From Ligustrum vulgare (lineage: Eukaryota; Streptophyta; Magnoliopsida; Lamiales; Oleaceae): a stretch of 64,000 nt of DNA. The notes under the pieces were generated by a model, which was not told the origin of the DNA, did no database searches, and worked only from the letters and a program-made list of their open reading frames with translations. Each line of letters begins with the position of its first letter. Position 1 is the first letter of the stretch. Below are positions 11,336 to 26,333 of the stretch, in pieces. Made by a program: the position numbers and the translations under genes. The DNA is taken from NCBI GenBank assembly GCA_963555705.1, contig OY743190.1:13863501-13927500 (forward strand), in the 5' to 3' direction.

Positions 11336-11830
11336 TCCTAAAAGGTTAACATATTACCTAGGGTAACTCAATCCCTTATAAGCCCATCATTTACCTCATG
11401 TCTAACCGATGTGAGATTTGTTCGCACTTTCCCAACAATCCCCCTTCGAACAAAGTACCATATCATTTTTGGCCCCCTTTCCATCCATCTCTCTTCGTCA
11501 AACCAGGAAGGTATACTTGCTCTATCAAGGCTCAAATCTTCCACTGCGTCTGGGTCACCGCACAACCGCCTTAAGAGCTAATCATGGATTTTCCCGACCA
11601 ATCTCAATCCAATTTGGAGCTCACCACCTTCGTTCGTTTGCAACCGAGATCTCTCGTGCAACCACAATCCACATGGCTAAGTCTGAGTCCTGTCTCTGAT
11701 ATCACTAGCAGGGAATTGAGATTTGATTCCAAAAAGGTTAACCTATCAGGTGGATTTGTCAAATCCCTTGTAAGTCCATCATTTACCCCATATTTAACAT
11801 ATATGAGATTCGTTTGCACTTTTCCAACAA
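11336..11830 (-). mobile_element. TRIM-like small LTR element in the pseudogene intron
   Basis: Two direct repeats of about 100 bp, 11336-11438 and 11727-11830, share aaaggttaac at one end, cccatcatttacc-like and gtgagatt-like cores, and ccaacaa at the other end. Read on the - strand they start ttgttgg. The next internal bases are tgatatcagaga (about 11692-11703), close to the initiator-tRNA primer site TGGTATCAGAGC. That orientation and the 490-bp total fit a terminal-repeat retrotransposon in miniature. The flanks show gatcca at 11330-11335 and 11831-11836, a possible target duplication. Without it the intron would be about 85 bp, as in the sister gene. Confidence 0.75.
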
Positions 11831-12099
11831 GATCCAGTGATTTAAAATGTTGTTCCACTGTACACACAGGAGTTGTTCACTGCTGGAACAAATACTTTAG
11901 CAACAACAGTAGAATTTGCTGTATCAGAAATGATGAGACACCCCAGAGTGATGGAGAAAGTGCAAGTTGAACTGAGATAAGTTCTTAGAGGAAAAGACAG
12001 AATAAGCACATCGGACTTGGAGGGGATGCGCTATATGAAGATGGTGATCAAAGAAACACTAAGGTTGCATCCACCTGTTCCATTGCTAGTTCCTAGAGT

Positions 12100-15000
12100 C
12101 AGGCCCGGTCTTGGGCCAAGGCAACTAAAGCAACCACCTCAGGCCTCCAATTTTTGGGGGCCTCCAAAAAAAAATTGGCCCAAAAAAAAGCCCAAACCAA
12201 ATTAAATAACCCTTCCAAAGAGTCAGAACTCAAGTCTCCAACTCGGCTCCAACGCTCAAGACTCGTCCGTGCGTCGCCTTTGATTTGAACTCCCATTCGG
12301 CCATTCCCCAATTCCCAACCAATCTGATAATTAATACTCTTTACTATTTATTCAATCTTCCCTCACCCTTAGTTGAGTCAGTTCCCTGGTTGGTCCGACC
12401 GGCGACCCATGACAGAGGTCTGCAACTCTGCATCCGCTGCCGGCAGCCTGAACCTGAACCGTTGATCCGCACCGGCACTGTCATCGGCAGACTGCCGGTC
12501 TGTGGTCGTTCAACCATTTCAGCCGTTATTGCATTCTCCAGCTCTGCATCTAGACTGTCTACCCTCAATTTTCAGCTCCAGGTCAGAGCTTTCTCTGTAG
12601 TGATCCCTCTTTTTCTCACTGTTTATTTGAATATTTGTCAGGTTTTTAGATTTTAGGTATTGAAGATGTAGCCATAGATGGTGAGTTTATGGCAATAACA
12701 ATATGAAAAATTAGATCTTTTTGGGTTGATTTGGATGAGACCGTCACCTCCCACTGATATTCTTTCACTGATTTTTTTTTTTTTTTTACTTGTTTGTTTT
12801 CTGTTTTGATTTTGTTTGTGGTTTCTTCTGTACTTTTACATGAGAATCATAGTCGAATTCATTATTTTTTTCAGGTTTTTATTTGTACAACATTCAAGTG
12901 GATCATTGAATCCTTTTACTTGAAGAAGTTCGGGGAATTCTTTATTCAGATTCATCAATCAGGTTCTATCGCTCTTTGCATATAATTATGTCTACTAGAA
13001 AATTTGGATCTGGATATGCTAAAAGAAAACGAAAATAAAAGGTTGAACAATTGATTAAATCCCAAGAGGGAGCACTTGATAAGTTTTTTTGCAGCAGTAA
13101 ACAAACACGTAATGAAGACACAATTATTGAAAGAGAGTTCAATGAGAATGACAATAGAGATAATGGAACTCAAGAACAACCTAGTTTGGTGAATGATGAG
13201 AACATGAATGAAAAGGATAATGAACCATTTTCCATTGACATAACTGATCCAGTGAATTGGGGAAATATGAATAAGGACTTAAGAGATTCAAGTGTCATGA
13301 AAGGTTCTATAAGAGAAAATGATGTGATATTTCCTAAAGATGTAGCAAATCGTCACTTCTCCTCTACATATTTTATTCGTCACTTACCCAATGGAGAGAA
13401 GCATGACAGGAAATGGTTGATATATTCAAGAAGTTTGAATAAAGTATTTTGCTTTTTTTGTAAGTTATTCAAAATGATGGAATCAAAAGTCATTTGGCAC
13501 ATGACAATGTGAATGATTGGAAAAATATTGGTGACAAATTGAAAATGCATGAAGTGAGTAGTGATCACATTATTAACATGAGTAGATGGATTGAATTGGA
13601 AATAAGACTCGGAAAGGGTAAAACAATTGATCAAGATGTGCAGGAACAAATCAATAAAGATAAAGAACATTGGAGACAAGTATTATTGCGATTAATATCT
13701 GTGGTGAGAACTCTTGCTGAAAATAATTTAACATTTCGTGGAGATAATGAGAAGATATACAAAGAAAACAATGATATTTTCTTAAAACTAATTCAAATGA
13801 TTGCTGTGTTTGATCCCGTAATGAAAGAACACATCCGTCGAATCCAAAATAAAGAAATCCATTACCATTATCTTGGACATAAAATTCAGAATGAGTTGAT
13901 ACTAATGTTAGCTGGTGAGATAAAGAAAATAATCATCGAGAAAGTAAAAAACTCTAAGTATTTTTCTGTTATACTTCATTGCACTCCTGATTTGAGTCAT
14001 GAAGAACAAATGTCCATCGTATTGAGATGCGTAGATATTTCAGCAAGTCCAGTGAAGGTGGAAGAGTTTTTTCTAGGATTTTTATTGGTAGATGATACAT
14101 CTGGAAAGAGACTTTTTGATGAACTCGTGGATGCCTTGAATAATCTAGAACTTGAAATTGATAATGTAAGGGGTCAAGGTTATGATAATGGTGCTAACAT
14201 GAAAGGAAAACATAAATGGGTGCAGAATAGACTACTACAAGTAAATCCTAGTGCATTCTATACTCCTTGTGGGTGTCAGAGTCTTAATCTTGCACTATGT
14301 GATATGGCCAATTGTTGTTCAAAAGCCAAATCTTTCTTTGGAGTGGTTCAACGTATATACACATTGTTTTCTTCATCTACTCAACGATGTAAACATTTGC
14401 AAACAGAAGACATGCACATTGATGTTGCTATAGACCACTTGAAAGGACTCATTGCATTTTTCAAAAACTATAGAGAAACTGGATTTGAATCAGCCATTAT
14501 TGAAGCTAAAGAGATTGCAAGTGAATTAGAAATTGATCTGGTGTTTCGTTAAAAACGAGTTGTACGTAGAAAGAAGCAATTTGATGAGACTCCTTGTTCA
14601 GAAATAACACAAACAGCTAAAGAATCTTTCAAAATCAATTATTTCATATACATAGTCGATCAAGCTTTTTCATCACTTCAAAGTAAATTTGAACAATTTC
14701 AAAAATATGATGACATTTTCGGATTTTTGTTTGATTTGGAAAAGTTTAAATCTATTGATGAAGATAGTTTGAAGTGTTCTTGCATTAACCTTGACAATTA
14801 TTTGAAGCATAACATGATTTCTGATATAGATGGAGTAGAATTACTTAGTGAGTTGAAAGTTCTAAGGGAAGCAATTCCTACAGAAACTAATGGAGCAATT
14901 GATGTGTTAAATTACATTAAGAGAATGAATTGTTGTTTTGCAAATGCTTGGGTTGCTTACAGAGTATTATTGACTATTCATGTCACGGTTGCCTCTGCTG

Positions 15001-15361
15001 AAAGAAGCTTTTCAAAGTTGAAGCTGATCAAGTCTTATCTTCGATCAACATGTCACAAGAGAGATTGAATGTGATTTCAATGGAATAAAATATGTTGGAA
15101 CAACTTGATTTGAGTAGTTTGATTACTAATTTTGCATCTAAAAATGTGAGAAGGTTAAATATTATGCTAAAATGATCTCTCGGTTGTGAGAAATATTTGT
15201 ATTTGTAATTACATCTTTTGGATTATATAAAGTCTTCTTTTAAATACATATCCTATTTATTTAAATATTTAAGTATTGCTACGTTTGGGGAAAAAAATTA
15301 TATTTAAGGGCCTCAAAATAGTTAGTTGCCTTAGACCTCTATATTCTCAGGGCCGGCTCTG
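12100..15361 (+). mobile_element. Decayed autonomous hAT transposon, about 3.26 kb
   Basis: The left end reads caggcccggtcttggg and the reverse complement of the right end reads cagagccggccctgag. Both are followed by aaggcaactaa, so the inverted termini are clear. It encodes one broken transposase on the + strand. The 8-bp flanks (cctagagt left, catttcat right) do not match. The P450 sequence on the right side resumes about 270 bp further along the gene, so a deletion next to the right end has removed the second copy of the duplication. Confidence 0.85.
12988..15110 (+). pseudogene. hAT transposase (ZMYM1/DUF4371-like), broken
   Basis: It begins MSTRKFGSGYAKRKRK at 12988, then an in-frame TAA at 13036. 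It continues through a TTF-type N-terminal segment with FCFFCKLF, shifts frame near 13477, and runs through a long central domain (DUF4371-like, with GYDNGANMKG and CGCQSLNLALCDMA). A stop lies at 14550, and the same frame then carries on to the C-terminal hAT dimerisation segment VASAERSFSKLKLIKSYLRS. A one-base loss near 15050 shifts the final MSQERLN stretch. The protein would cut and paste the surrounding element. At least two stops and two frameshifts mean it is inactive. Confidence 0.87.
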
Positions 15362-15475
15362 CATTTCATCTAGAAACTTCCTGATGGAATGAAGCCTGAA
15401 GATCACAACATGACTGAGAATCTTAGAGGCACCACTCGGAGGATGTCTAAATTGTATCTGGTTCTACTCCTCTTT

Positions 15476-16430
15476 GTTAATCAATATGGTTAATCAATAT
15501 TACGGACTGCTAGAATTTTGACTTACCTTGTCAGTAACCAAATAATAAGGTCCTATTGTCTTTGCTGTTTTGAGGTCATTTTCTGTTTTTATTTTCGAAA
15601 ACACTAAAAACACGTTCTCTTCACCATTTTCAAAAACGCATTTTAGAAAGAAAAAAAATTGTACACAAAACGCAAAACATCCAAAACCTCGTTTTGGGCA
15701 TTTTGTGTGTATTTCAAAAAAAAATGTTCAAAACGCAAAAAACACGTTTTGGAATTTATTTATTTTTTTTAAAGAATTATTCTAACTTGGAACTAAGCTT
15801 AATATAAAGTTTTTAATAATTTTTATTTTTATTTTTTTTTATTTTTTTTTAATTTTTTTTTTAGAATTATCCTAACTTGGAACTAAGCCTAAATAAAGAT
15901 TTTTTTTTTTTTTTTTGAAAAATTATCCTAACTTGGAACTAAGTTTAAATAAAGTTTTATTAAATTCAATATCAACATTAAAAAAAAAAAAAAAAAAAAT
16001 TAAGTGAGAATTCTTGTTATATTTCAAAAAATATCTTGATAAATGGACTCTGGTAGTTTTGAAAGAACTTGCATTTTCTGGATTTTAATAGAACTAGAAC
16101 TTTCTGTTAATATAGACTGTTAATACTCACATTAGTGTGTTGCATGTAACCATGTTTTCAGTGTATTGTGAAAGAAATTTGAGTTTGAGCCAGTAGTATT
16201 TTGCAAGCAAATTAATTAAAAATAGTTTAAGTAGTATTCTACAAAATTTCAAACAGAACGTGTTTTCCAGCTTTTCATTTTCAAAAACAGTTTTCAAAAA
16301 TGACAAACCAAACGCGTTTTCAGCAAATTTGAAAACAAAAATAAAAACAGGAAACAAAAAATATTTTAGAAAATGAAAATACAAAATAAAATACAAACAG
16401 AACGCCACCTAAATTTCTATCATCTGCCTA
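15476..16430. repeat. AT-rich repeat tract, possible inverted-terminus element
   Basis: Both ends carry similar sequence in opposite orientation: attttctgtttttattttcgaaaac near 15580 and gaaaataaaaacaggaaac-like near 16340, with cacgttctc/cagaacgtg-like flanks. Long poly-T and poly-A runs lie between. No duplication was fixed, so the class is undetermined. No gene is seen. Confidence 0.4.
15774..15957 (+). repeat. Three-unit tandem repeat (taacttggaactaag)
   Basis: The unit gaattatcctaacttggaactaagcctaaataaag occurs three times (about 15774, 15862 and 15920), separated by homopolymeric T stretches. Confidence 0.8.
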
Positions 16431-16507
16431 CAATCTACTTCAAGAAACAATTCTATGGATAGATGTGGATCGATCCGGATATTTCAATATTCGGAAGGGA
16501 ACGATAT

Positions 16508-16800
16508 ATAACTCCTAAAGATACAATTTCAAATTGACAAACTTAAAATTTTCTTTCAAAAATCTGGTGGTAATTATTAAAATAAATAATTAAATATATT
16601 TTATTAATTAAATAGATAATTAAATAGATTAAGGTCACAATAACTTACAGTTTATGGCCATTTAGGTCACAAATTATGAATTTTATATGTTTTGACTTAT
16701 TTTTCACAAATTACAAATTTTATAAGTCACAATTTAATTCTTAATCACAAATTACGAAACTAATCGCTCACGACATATTTTTTAGTCACAAAATGCAAGA
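16508..16800 (+). repeat. Dispersed repeat with tcacaaatta arrays, copy 1
   Basis: Begins aactcctaaagatacaatttc, passes gacaaacttaa and attaattaaatag, then runs into an array of ggtcacaaattatgaatttt-like units. The same order is found in reverse complement at 35170-35580. No open frame and no family recognised. It lies downstream of the NAR1 gene. Confidence 0.65.
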
Positions 16801-17344
16801 TCAAAAACCAAGAATTTCAATGTAAAATATATGATTAAAAAGTGATTTGAAAAAATTTATATAATTAGAAAGTGATTTAATAAACGTGTTATTTATAAAC
16901 TTGTTTACAAATAAATTTACCAAACAGAGCATTAATTATCGTGCCACTCTTTCCATCTGACTCACAAAATATGTCAATAATGATGAGTTATAATTTTAAA
17001 TGTGATTGAAATTAAAGTTTGCTAATATAATAATATTAGCGGAATATAAACTTAGTGACCAATTTTGAACAAAAAATATATTCACTATTAAAAATTTATG
17101 CTACAACACCAAGTATACAAAATACGTCTGGTCATAACAGAAGATTTGGTGGACAATAATAAATATACATACACAAACTCCCAAAAAAAGAAAAAATCTC
17201 TACCAAAATTGGATTTCTCAAGAATTTTTGGATTAAGAGACGATACAAATGCAACAAGGATAGAATTACACGTACGAGGATCGTATTTGCAAAAGTCGCC
17301 AGATGATTATTGGAAGAAACCAAATGCTAAAAAACATATATTTC
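16801..17344. other. 3' flank of NAR1
   Basis: It holds a partial Tourist-like MITE remnant (16820-16935, with attaaaaagtgatttg and the end accaaacagagc). Otherwise AT-rich. The part nearest 17345 should contain the NAR1 3' untranslated region, but no clear poly(A) signal position is claimed. Confidence 0.45.
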
Positions 17345-21070
<3,726 letters not shown>

Positions 21071-21361
21071 ATCCCTATATGTAAAGAGGTACAAACGGGT
21101 ATGTGGAGAATTACAACTATAAAGCTTCAAACTTTGGGAAAATAAATTATTGAAGATTCACAAATTTGGGATTTGAAATTTCTTATTAGGGAGACGATTA
21201 AGGATTGAATTTGAACACGATCCGAGGCGGTGTAGAATTGCACGTGTTGCCCAATGACCGGACCAATTGCAGTTTATGTACGAACCAGAAGTCAAATTTT
21301 TTATTTTTATTTTTTCCTGTCCCTCTTATTGGTTATTATATCCAATTATATATGGATGGCC
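21071..21361. promoter_or_regulatory. NAR1 upstream region
   Basis: The 290 bp between the NAR1 start codon and the SINE insertion must hold the 5' leader and proximal promoter. A cacgtg-type E-box/G-box core occurs at about 21240 (gcacgtgt). No confident TATA box is seen. Confidence 0.4.
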
Positions 21362-21609
21362 GCCCAATAGCACATTTTTCAGTGGTAAAAGAAAGGGTTG
21401 ATAATTGCTCAGTGCGTTCGGGTGCAGGATTCGAATCCTGAAATATTGGATTTGCTCCTTATAGAAAGCGGGAGTTATTAAGAATTAATCATGCTTACTC
21501 AATCCTTCCACCCTGATCCTTGAGAGGCATAAGCTGTATTTACAATCTCGAACCAATAGCCTTGAGCGTGGTCGATTCGGGCCCTCAAGGTATGGAAAAC
21601 ACCCCCAGC
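21362..21609 (+). mobile_element. tRNA-derived SINE, 248 bp
   Basis: The head contains a Pol III B-box-like ggattcgaatcc and a preceding tgctcagtgcg A-box region. The body (aagcgggagttatt, cttccaccctg, gaggcataa, gccttgagcgtggtcg) matches the SINE at 47673-47930 in reverse orientation. The flanks are tatggatggcc (21351-21361) and tatggttggcc (21610-21620), an 11-bp duplication with one mismatch. It resembles the plant Au SINE family. It lies about 290 bp upstream of the NAR1 start. Confidence 0.82.
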
Positions 21610-21679
21610 TATGGTTGGCCAATATGTCGAGTTGTTTTACTTTTGAGCTTGGCTTGACTCAACTCCTATTTCAATCTTT

Positions 21680-21898
21680 TGAGCCTTTGTTCAGTAAAAT
21701 TTGTTTATAAATTTTGTTTTAAATTGTCACTTGACAATATCTTATTGAATAAATTTTTTAAAGAGTCAACAATTTTTATTAAACAAAAAATTTTGTTCAC
21801 CATATTTTACTTTAAAAAAAAAAAATTGGACCAATGAAATGTAATTGTGTTGCTATTTACAAACAAGAGTTTTTATATTATTTACCAAATAGAGGCTA
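21680..21898. mobile_element. Degenerate Tourist-like MITE
   Basis: Begins ttgttcagtaaaatttg and ends accaaatagaggc followed by taa, matching the right end of the family at 9861 and 44314. The inside has expanded A-rich tracts. The left boundary is uncertain. Confidence 0.45.
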
Positions 21899-22285
21899 AA
21901 AGAGTTGATCTCGATTTGAGATAATTATAGGTAGGGTCGGATATCAATTTTTCAGGTGCCACTCGTTTTAAGCTCGTGGATCAGGTTTCTTTTATTTAAT
22001 TTTTACAATTTTAAAAGAAAAAAGTCAACCATGAGCCCATGGATGGCTTGATTTGCACACGAGGCCCATAAGTCAAAGAGGATCAAATCAAACCTAGTTT
22101 GTGGACACGAGTCGAGTTCGACTCGTCCATAACGCAAGCAGAGCTCATGTACATGAGGGACGGACAACTCAACTCGAACAATTACCTCCCTTACTATTCT
22201 ATCAATACATCCATACATTTGATATTTTCTATTTTTTATTTGTTTTTGTAGAATACATCTTTTTCTTATAATTAATAAGTAGAAG

Positions 22286-25200
22286 TGACAGAGCAGAACG
22301 GAGATGTGTGACGGTTTACAGGGTTCTATGGTCATTCGAAAATCTCTTATAGGGCCTTGTCTTGGGAACTACTCAGGCGATTAAAACAGCAATATATCCT
22401 TCCTTGGTTTGTTTGCGGGGATTTTAATGAAACATTGACATCGGAAGAGAGTGGTGGTAGCGATTCTCGTCCTATTTGGTTTATGGAAAATTCTCAAGAG
22501 GTTTTATATGAATGTGGACTGACAGATTTGAGGGCAAAACGGTCGTTGATGACATGGTCAAATGGTAGAAAGGGAGCGGGACACATTCAAGCAAGATTGG
22601 ATCGAGCAGTAGCAAATGATGGGTGGCGGAATCTCTTTCCCTTGGGGCTCATAAAGAATCTAGCATTCTCGAAGTCCGACCATAGACTCTTCTTATACGA
22701 TCTCAAGGGAGTCAGGGAAATTCGAGAGAGAACAGAAACAAGAATTGACTGTTCCAGTTTGAACCTTTTTGGGTTCGGGAGGAGGAGTATGTAAATTTGG
22801 CTAAAACTGTGTTGGGTTCTTGGGTTGAACAAGAGGAGATTGGGGATCCTTTCCCAAGTATTAACTGAAATTTGGTGAGTACTAGGCTGGAGTTTGTTGC
22901 ATGGGGAAGCAAGAAGTTCGACATCAGCAGGAAGAAACTTAATCAAATGGAAGAGAAGCGAGAGGAATTTGTAAGTTCTGACTGGCCGGGAGATTATACA
23001 GAGGAAATAAAATATTTGGAGAAAGAGATCGAGATTTTACAAAACCGAAAGGAGAGTTTTTGACGGCAAAGATCTCATGTAGATTGGCCAATAGACGGTG
23101 AGCGGATTACTAAATTCTTTCATCAGCAAGCATCAATGAGAAAGGTGAAAAATACAATATGTATGTTGAAGTGTGCAGATGGGCGGGCATTAGAGGAGGA
23201 GGACGAAATTGTGGCACATATAGAGACCTACTATTCTTCACTCTTCATTAGCAGGGATCCGTCGGAGGCTGAAATTGTTGAAGGGGTGCGGAATATTGTG
23301 CACGTGTTAGCCGATGATGACATACAGGTTCTTTCTAGCCCTTTTACAAAGGAGGAGGTGACATAGGCACTTTTTAGTATGGGGCCCTTACAAAGCACCT
23401 GGGGTGGATGATTTTCATGCACTTTTTTTATCAAACACATTGAGATACTCTGAAAGCTCATGTTACTTCAACCTGCTTTAACGTTCTCAATAATGGTCAG
23501 TCTGTTAAATCTATTAATCGCACTACTATTGTTTTGATACCTAAAAAATCAAAACCTGAGTCTATTGTGGATTATAGTCCTATTTCTTTATGTAATGTCT
23601 TGTACAAGATTGTGTCAAAATGTTTAGCAAACAGGTTAAAACAGGTGCTATCTCCTTTGATCTCCAACAATCAAAGTTCTTTCGTCCCCAGCAGACTTAT
23701 TACTGACAATTCAATTGCCACCTTTGAAGTGCTTCATACGATGGGTAAGAAGAATAATGGCAGTAAAGGTTTTATGGCTCTTAAACTTGATATGATTAAA
23801 GCATAAGACAGAGTAGAGTGATGATTTATTGGCGCTATATTAGAGCATATGGGATTTCCTGTGCATGGGACCCGGTGCATACTAGATTGTATTTCCACTC
23901 CGGAATTCTGTTTTACAATCAATGGCTGCTACAAGGGATCTGTTAAGCCGTCCAGGGGACTCAGACATGGATGCCCTCTATCACCGTATCTTTTGGCCTT
24001 CTCAGGCCTTATTAAAAGAGAAGAGGAGAATGGAAATCTTTTGGGTATTAGATGTTCAAGAAATGGTCCTCGGGTTAGTCACCTTTTATTTGCAGACAGT
24101 TCTATTATCTTCTCGAGGGTGAACACCAGGGATGCAGATTCTATCTTACAGATCTTGATGTGTCTGGTAGAGCATCGAGACAACTAGTTAATCTGGAACA
24201 AACTACTTTCACCTTTTCTCTGAATGTTGGGAATGTTTGGAGACAGGAATTGGGAGATATGTTGAATATTGAGGTGCATAAAATCATGATAAATATTTAG
24301 GTTTGCCGTTTGTGGTGAGGAGGAGCAAGGTGAAAACTTTTGGAGAGCTAAAGGAGCGTGTCTGGAAGAAAATCCAAAGCTGGAACAGAGGATTCTTCTC
24401 TTATGCTGGACAAGAGGTTATGATTAAAGCAGTTCTACAAGTTATGCCCACATACATTATGAGCATCTTTCGTTTACCTAATTGTTTGTGTGACTAGATC
24501 CAATGTCTGATTACTCAATTTTGGTGGGGATCGACTAAAGGTGAGAGAACATCCATGAGTTAGTTGGTAGCGATTGAGTAGAACAAAAAAAGGAAAGTGG
24601 TCTTGGGTTTCGAAAGTTTAATCAAAGTCTGCTTGCAAAACAGGGTTGGCGTCTTATTCATAATCCAGACTCCTTCACAACCCGTATTTTGAAGCATAAG
24701 TATTTTGCCAACACTCATTTTATGCAAGCTAGGGACAAAGGGGGCAACTCACATGTTTGGAAAAGTATATTTTGGGGGCGAGAGGTTATTGCGAGGGGAG
24801 CTTGGCAACAGGAAAACCACGAATATTTGGGATGATAATTGGATAGTGAATAGTTCTTATTTTAAACCGATGACTCCCAGACATGAGGGGGTAAACTTGG
24901 TCGGTGATTTATTTGTGCAGGGTGGAGGTTGGGATGAGAATGTGGTGAGGCAGTCATTCTAGCCAGTAGATGTATATTGGATTCTAGCCATTCCCCTTAA
25001 TGTTACAGATCAAGTGGATTGCCTAATCTGGCATTTCTCTTCCCATTAGTGATTATACAGTATGAAGCGGATATCATTTGTTGAACCAAGGTGCAGACAA
25101 TGGCGAGGTTTATGAAAGTGGTAGTGGGGCAGAAGTTCCTCTATGGAAGATGATCTGGAAACTAAATTTTTCGCCCAGAATTAGCCATTTCACACGGCGA

Positions 25201-26169
25201 GTCCTCAAAAATTCCATCCCTACAAACAACAACCTAGTGCGAAGGAATATAAATGGCCAATTTCATTGCTTGCGCTATAAATGTTGGGAGTCCGACATTC
25301 ATCTATTTCTTCCGTATAGTTAGGTAAAGGCGATGTGGAAAAAACTCAACTGTTGGCAATTTTTAAAGCAGGTTGTGGAATCGGGTGGGGGGCTGGATTT
25401 TGGAATATTCCTACGGTTTGTGTTATTGGATGTCCCGATCGAGATCGCTGAATTACTAGCCATGGGAGTTGACTTTATTTGGTATGTGAGGAATCGGATA
25501 TTGCATGAGGGAAGGGATCTGGACGCTACAGTCGGAAGTGACTCCATTTTAATTCAACTAGAATCATACCAGCGTGCGTCTATGCTTCGAAATAAGTCTG
25601 GTTTGCAGCACATTCCAACATGGAATGCTTGGAGGAGCTCAATTGGAAACATGGTCGGATTCATCCTCAATGTAGATGCTGCCATAAGAGCTGAGTCAGG
25701 TATGATGGGTTTGGGTGGAATCATAAGAGACGAAGAAGGGGTTGTGCATGGAGCATTTGTGGTGAGGAGGAGAGGTAGCATGTCGTTGGAGATTGCTGAA
25801 GCCTCAGCTATGTAGACGAGCCTCCAATTTGCGGTTGATAAATTTTTTTTCTATCGAACGAGTTGAAAGTGATGCGTTGAAGGTGGTGCTTGTCCTAATC
25901 AATGAGGAACCTTTAGCATCTATCACTCCATATATTCAACAGATTCGAGAGCTTCTGTCAGTTAGAAATTGTGGTTCGTGCTATCATGTGCCTAGAGATA
26001 GGAATGTATGGCCCACAAATTTGCGGGGTTTGCTTCTAGTACTAGTTCTAGCTATTTTTGGTCTGATAGTTTACCTTCTTTCCTCTTGGCTTGACTGGCA
26101 GAGGAAGGCAGCCTCTAGTTCTATTGTGCTTTGTATATATTTGATTTCTTTTTTATAATAAAAAATAAA
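22286..26169 (+). mobile_element. 5'-truncated L1-type LINE, about 3.9 kb, with 11-bp target duplication
   Basis: The flanks carry aataagtagaa at 22275-22285 and 26170-26180. The element starts abruptly inside the endonuclease domain and ends in ataataaaaaataaaa, a degenerate A-rich tail. Truncation at the 5' end, an A-rich 3' end and a variable-length duplication are the marks of target-primed reverse transcription. Its ORF2 is described separately. Confidence 0.88.
22302..26157 (+). pseudogene. L1 ORF2 polyprotein remnant (endonuclease-RT-RNase H)
   Basis: It opens in the endonuclease domain with GDV, a TGA where Trp is expected, then RFTGFYG, and continues through VCGDFNETL and SKSDHR. 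The reverse transcriptase follows in pieces: IPKKSKPESIVDYSPISL, RLITDNSIA, GLRHGCPLSPYL, and LLFADSSIIF, where the second catalytic Asp of the FADD box is Ser. Next come YLGLPF..., the zf-RVT-like PLWKMIWKLNFSPRISHF, and an RNase H segment, FILNVDAAIRAESGMMGLGGIIRD. Several stops and frameshifts separate these blocks. It has no activity now. Confidence 0.9.
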
Positions 26170-26333
26170 AATAAGTAGAAAAAAATATATTAGACTTGAA
26201 ATCAAATTGTTTCTAATTTCTTGGAATTTAGACTTTTCCCTTTTTATATAGGGAAAATTATACCAAACCTTACATTTTAACTATCTAACTCCAAAATCAA
26301 GATTAACAATTTTTAATTAAAAAATTAGGTGAT

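Larger units (their letters stand above)
10595..15475 (+). pseudogene. CYP71D-like P450 pseudogene, third copy
   Basis: Exon 1 remnants run from about 10595, opening at the equivalent of KYGPIMHL, to 11288; the anchor and hinge are absent. It has a one-base insertion near 10660 (tcaaacacctaaagtg against tcaacacct), further frame breaks, and a loss before GGYW near 10763. The intron is 11289-11869 (GT-AG), swollen by a TRIM-like element. Exon 2 opens at 11870 with ELFTAGTNTLATT, where the I-helix AGTDTS has become AGTNTL. It has an in-frame stop in the ELR segment and runs to LLVPRV, where a hAT transposon (12100-15361) interrupts. The tail resumes after 15361 with KLPDGMKPED, preceded by TAG in place of the expected Trp codon. 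About 90 codons, including PERF and the haem cysteine loop, are missing. It cannot encode an active P450. Confidence 0.9.

Noticed and set aside
15570..16408. Two Phe/Lys-rich frames as possible small proteins
   Set aside because: Translations of ttt/aaa runs in a repeat tract on opposite strands.
21395..21435. Possible tRNA gene (ggattcgaatcc)
   Set aside because: Only the Pol III boxes are present, without a cloverleaf; the body matches the SINE at 47673-47930.
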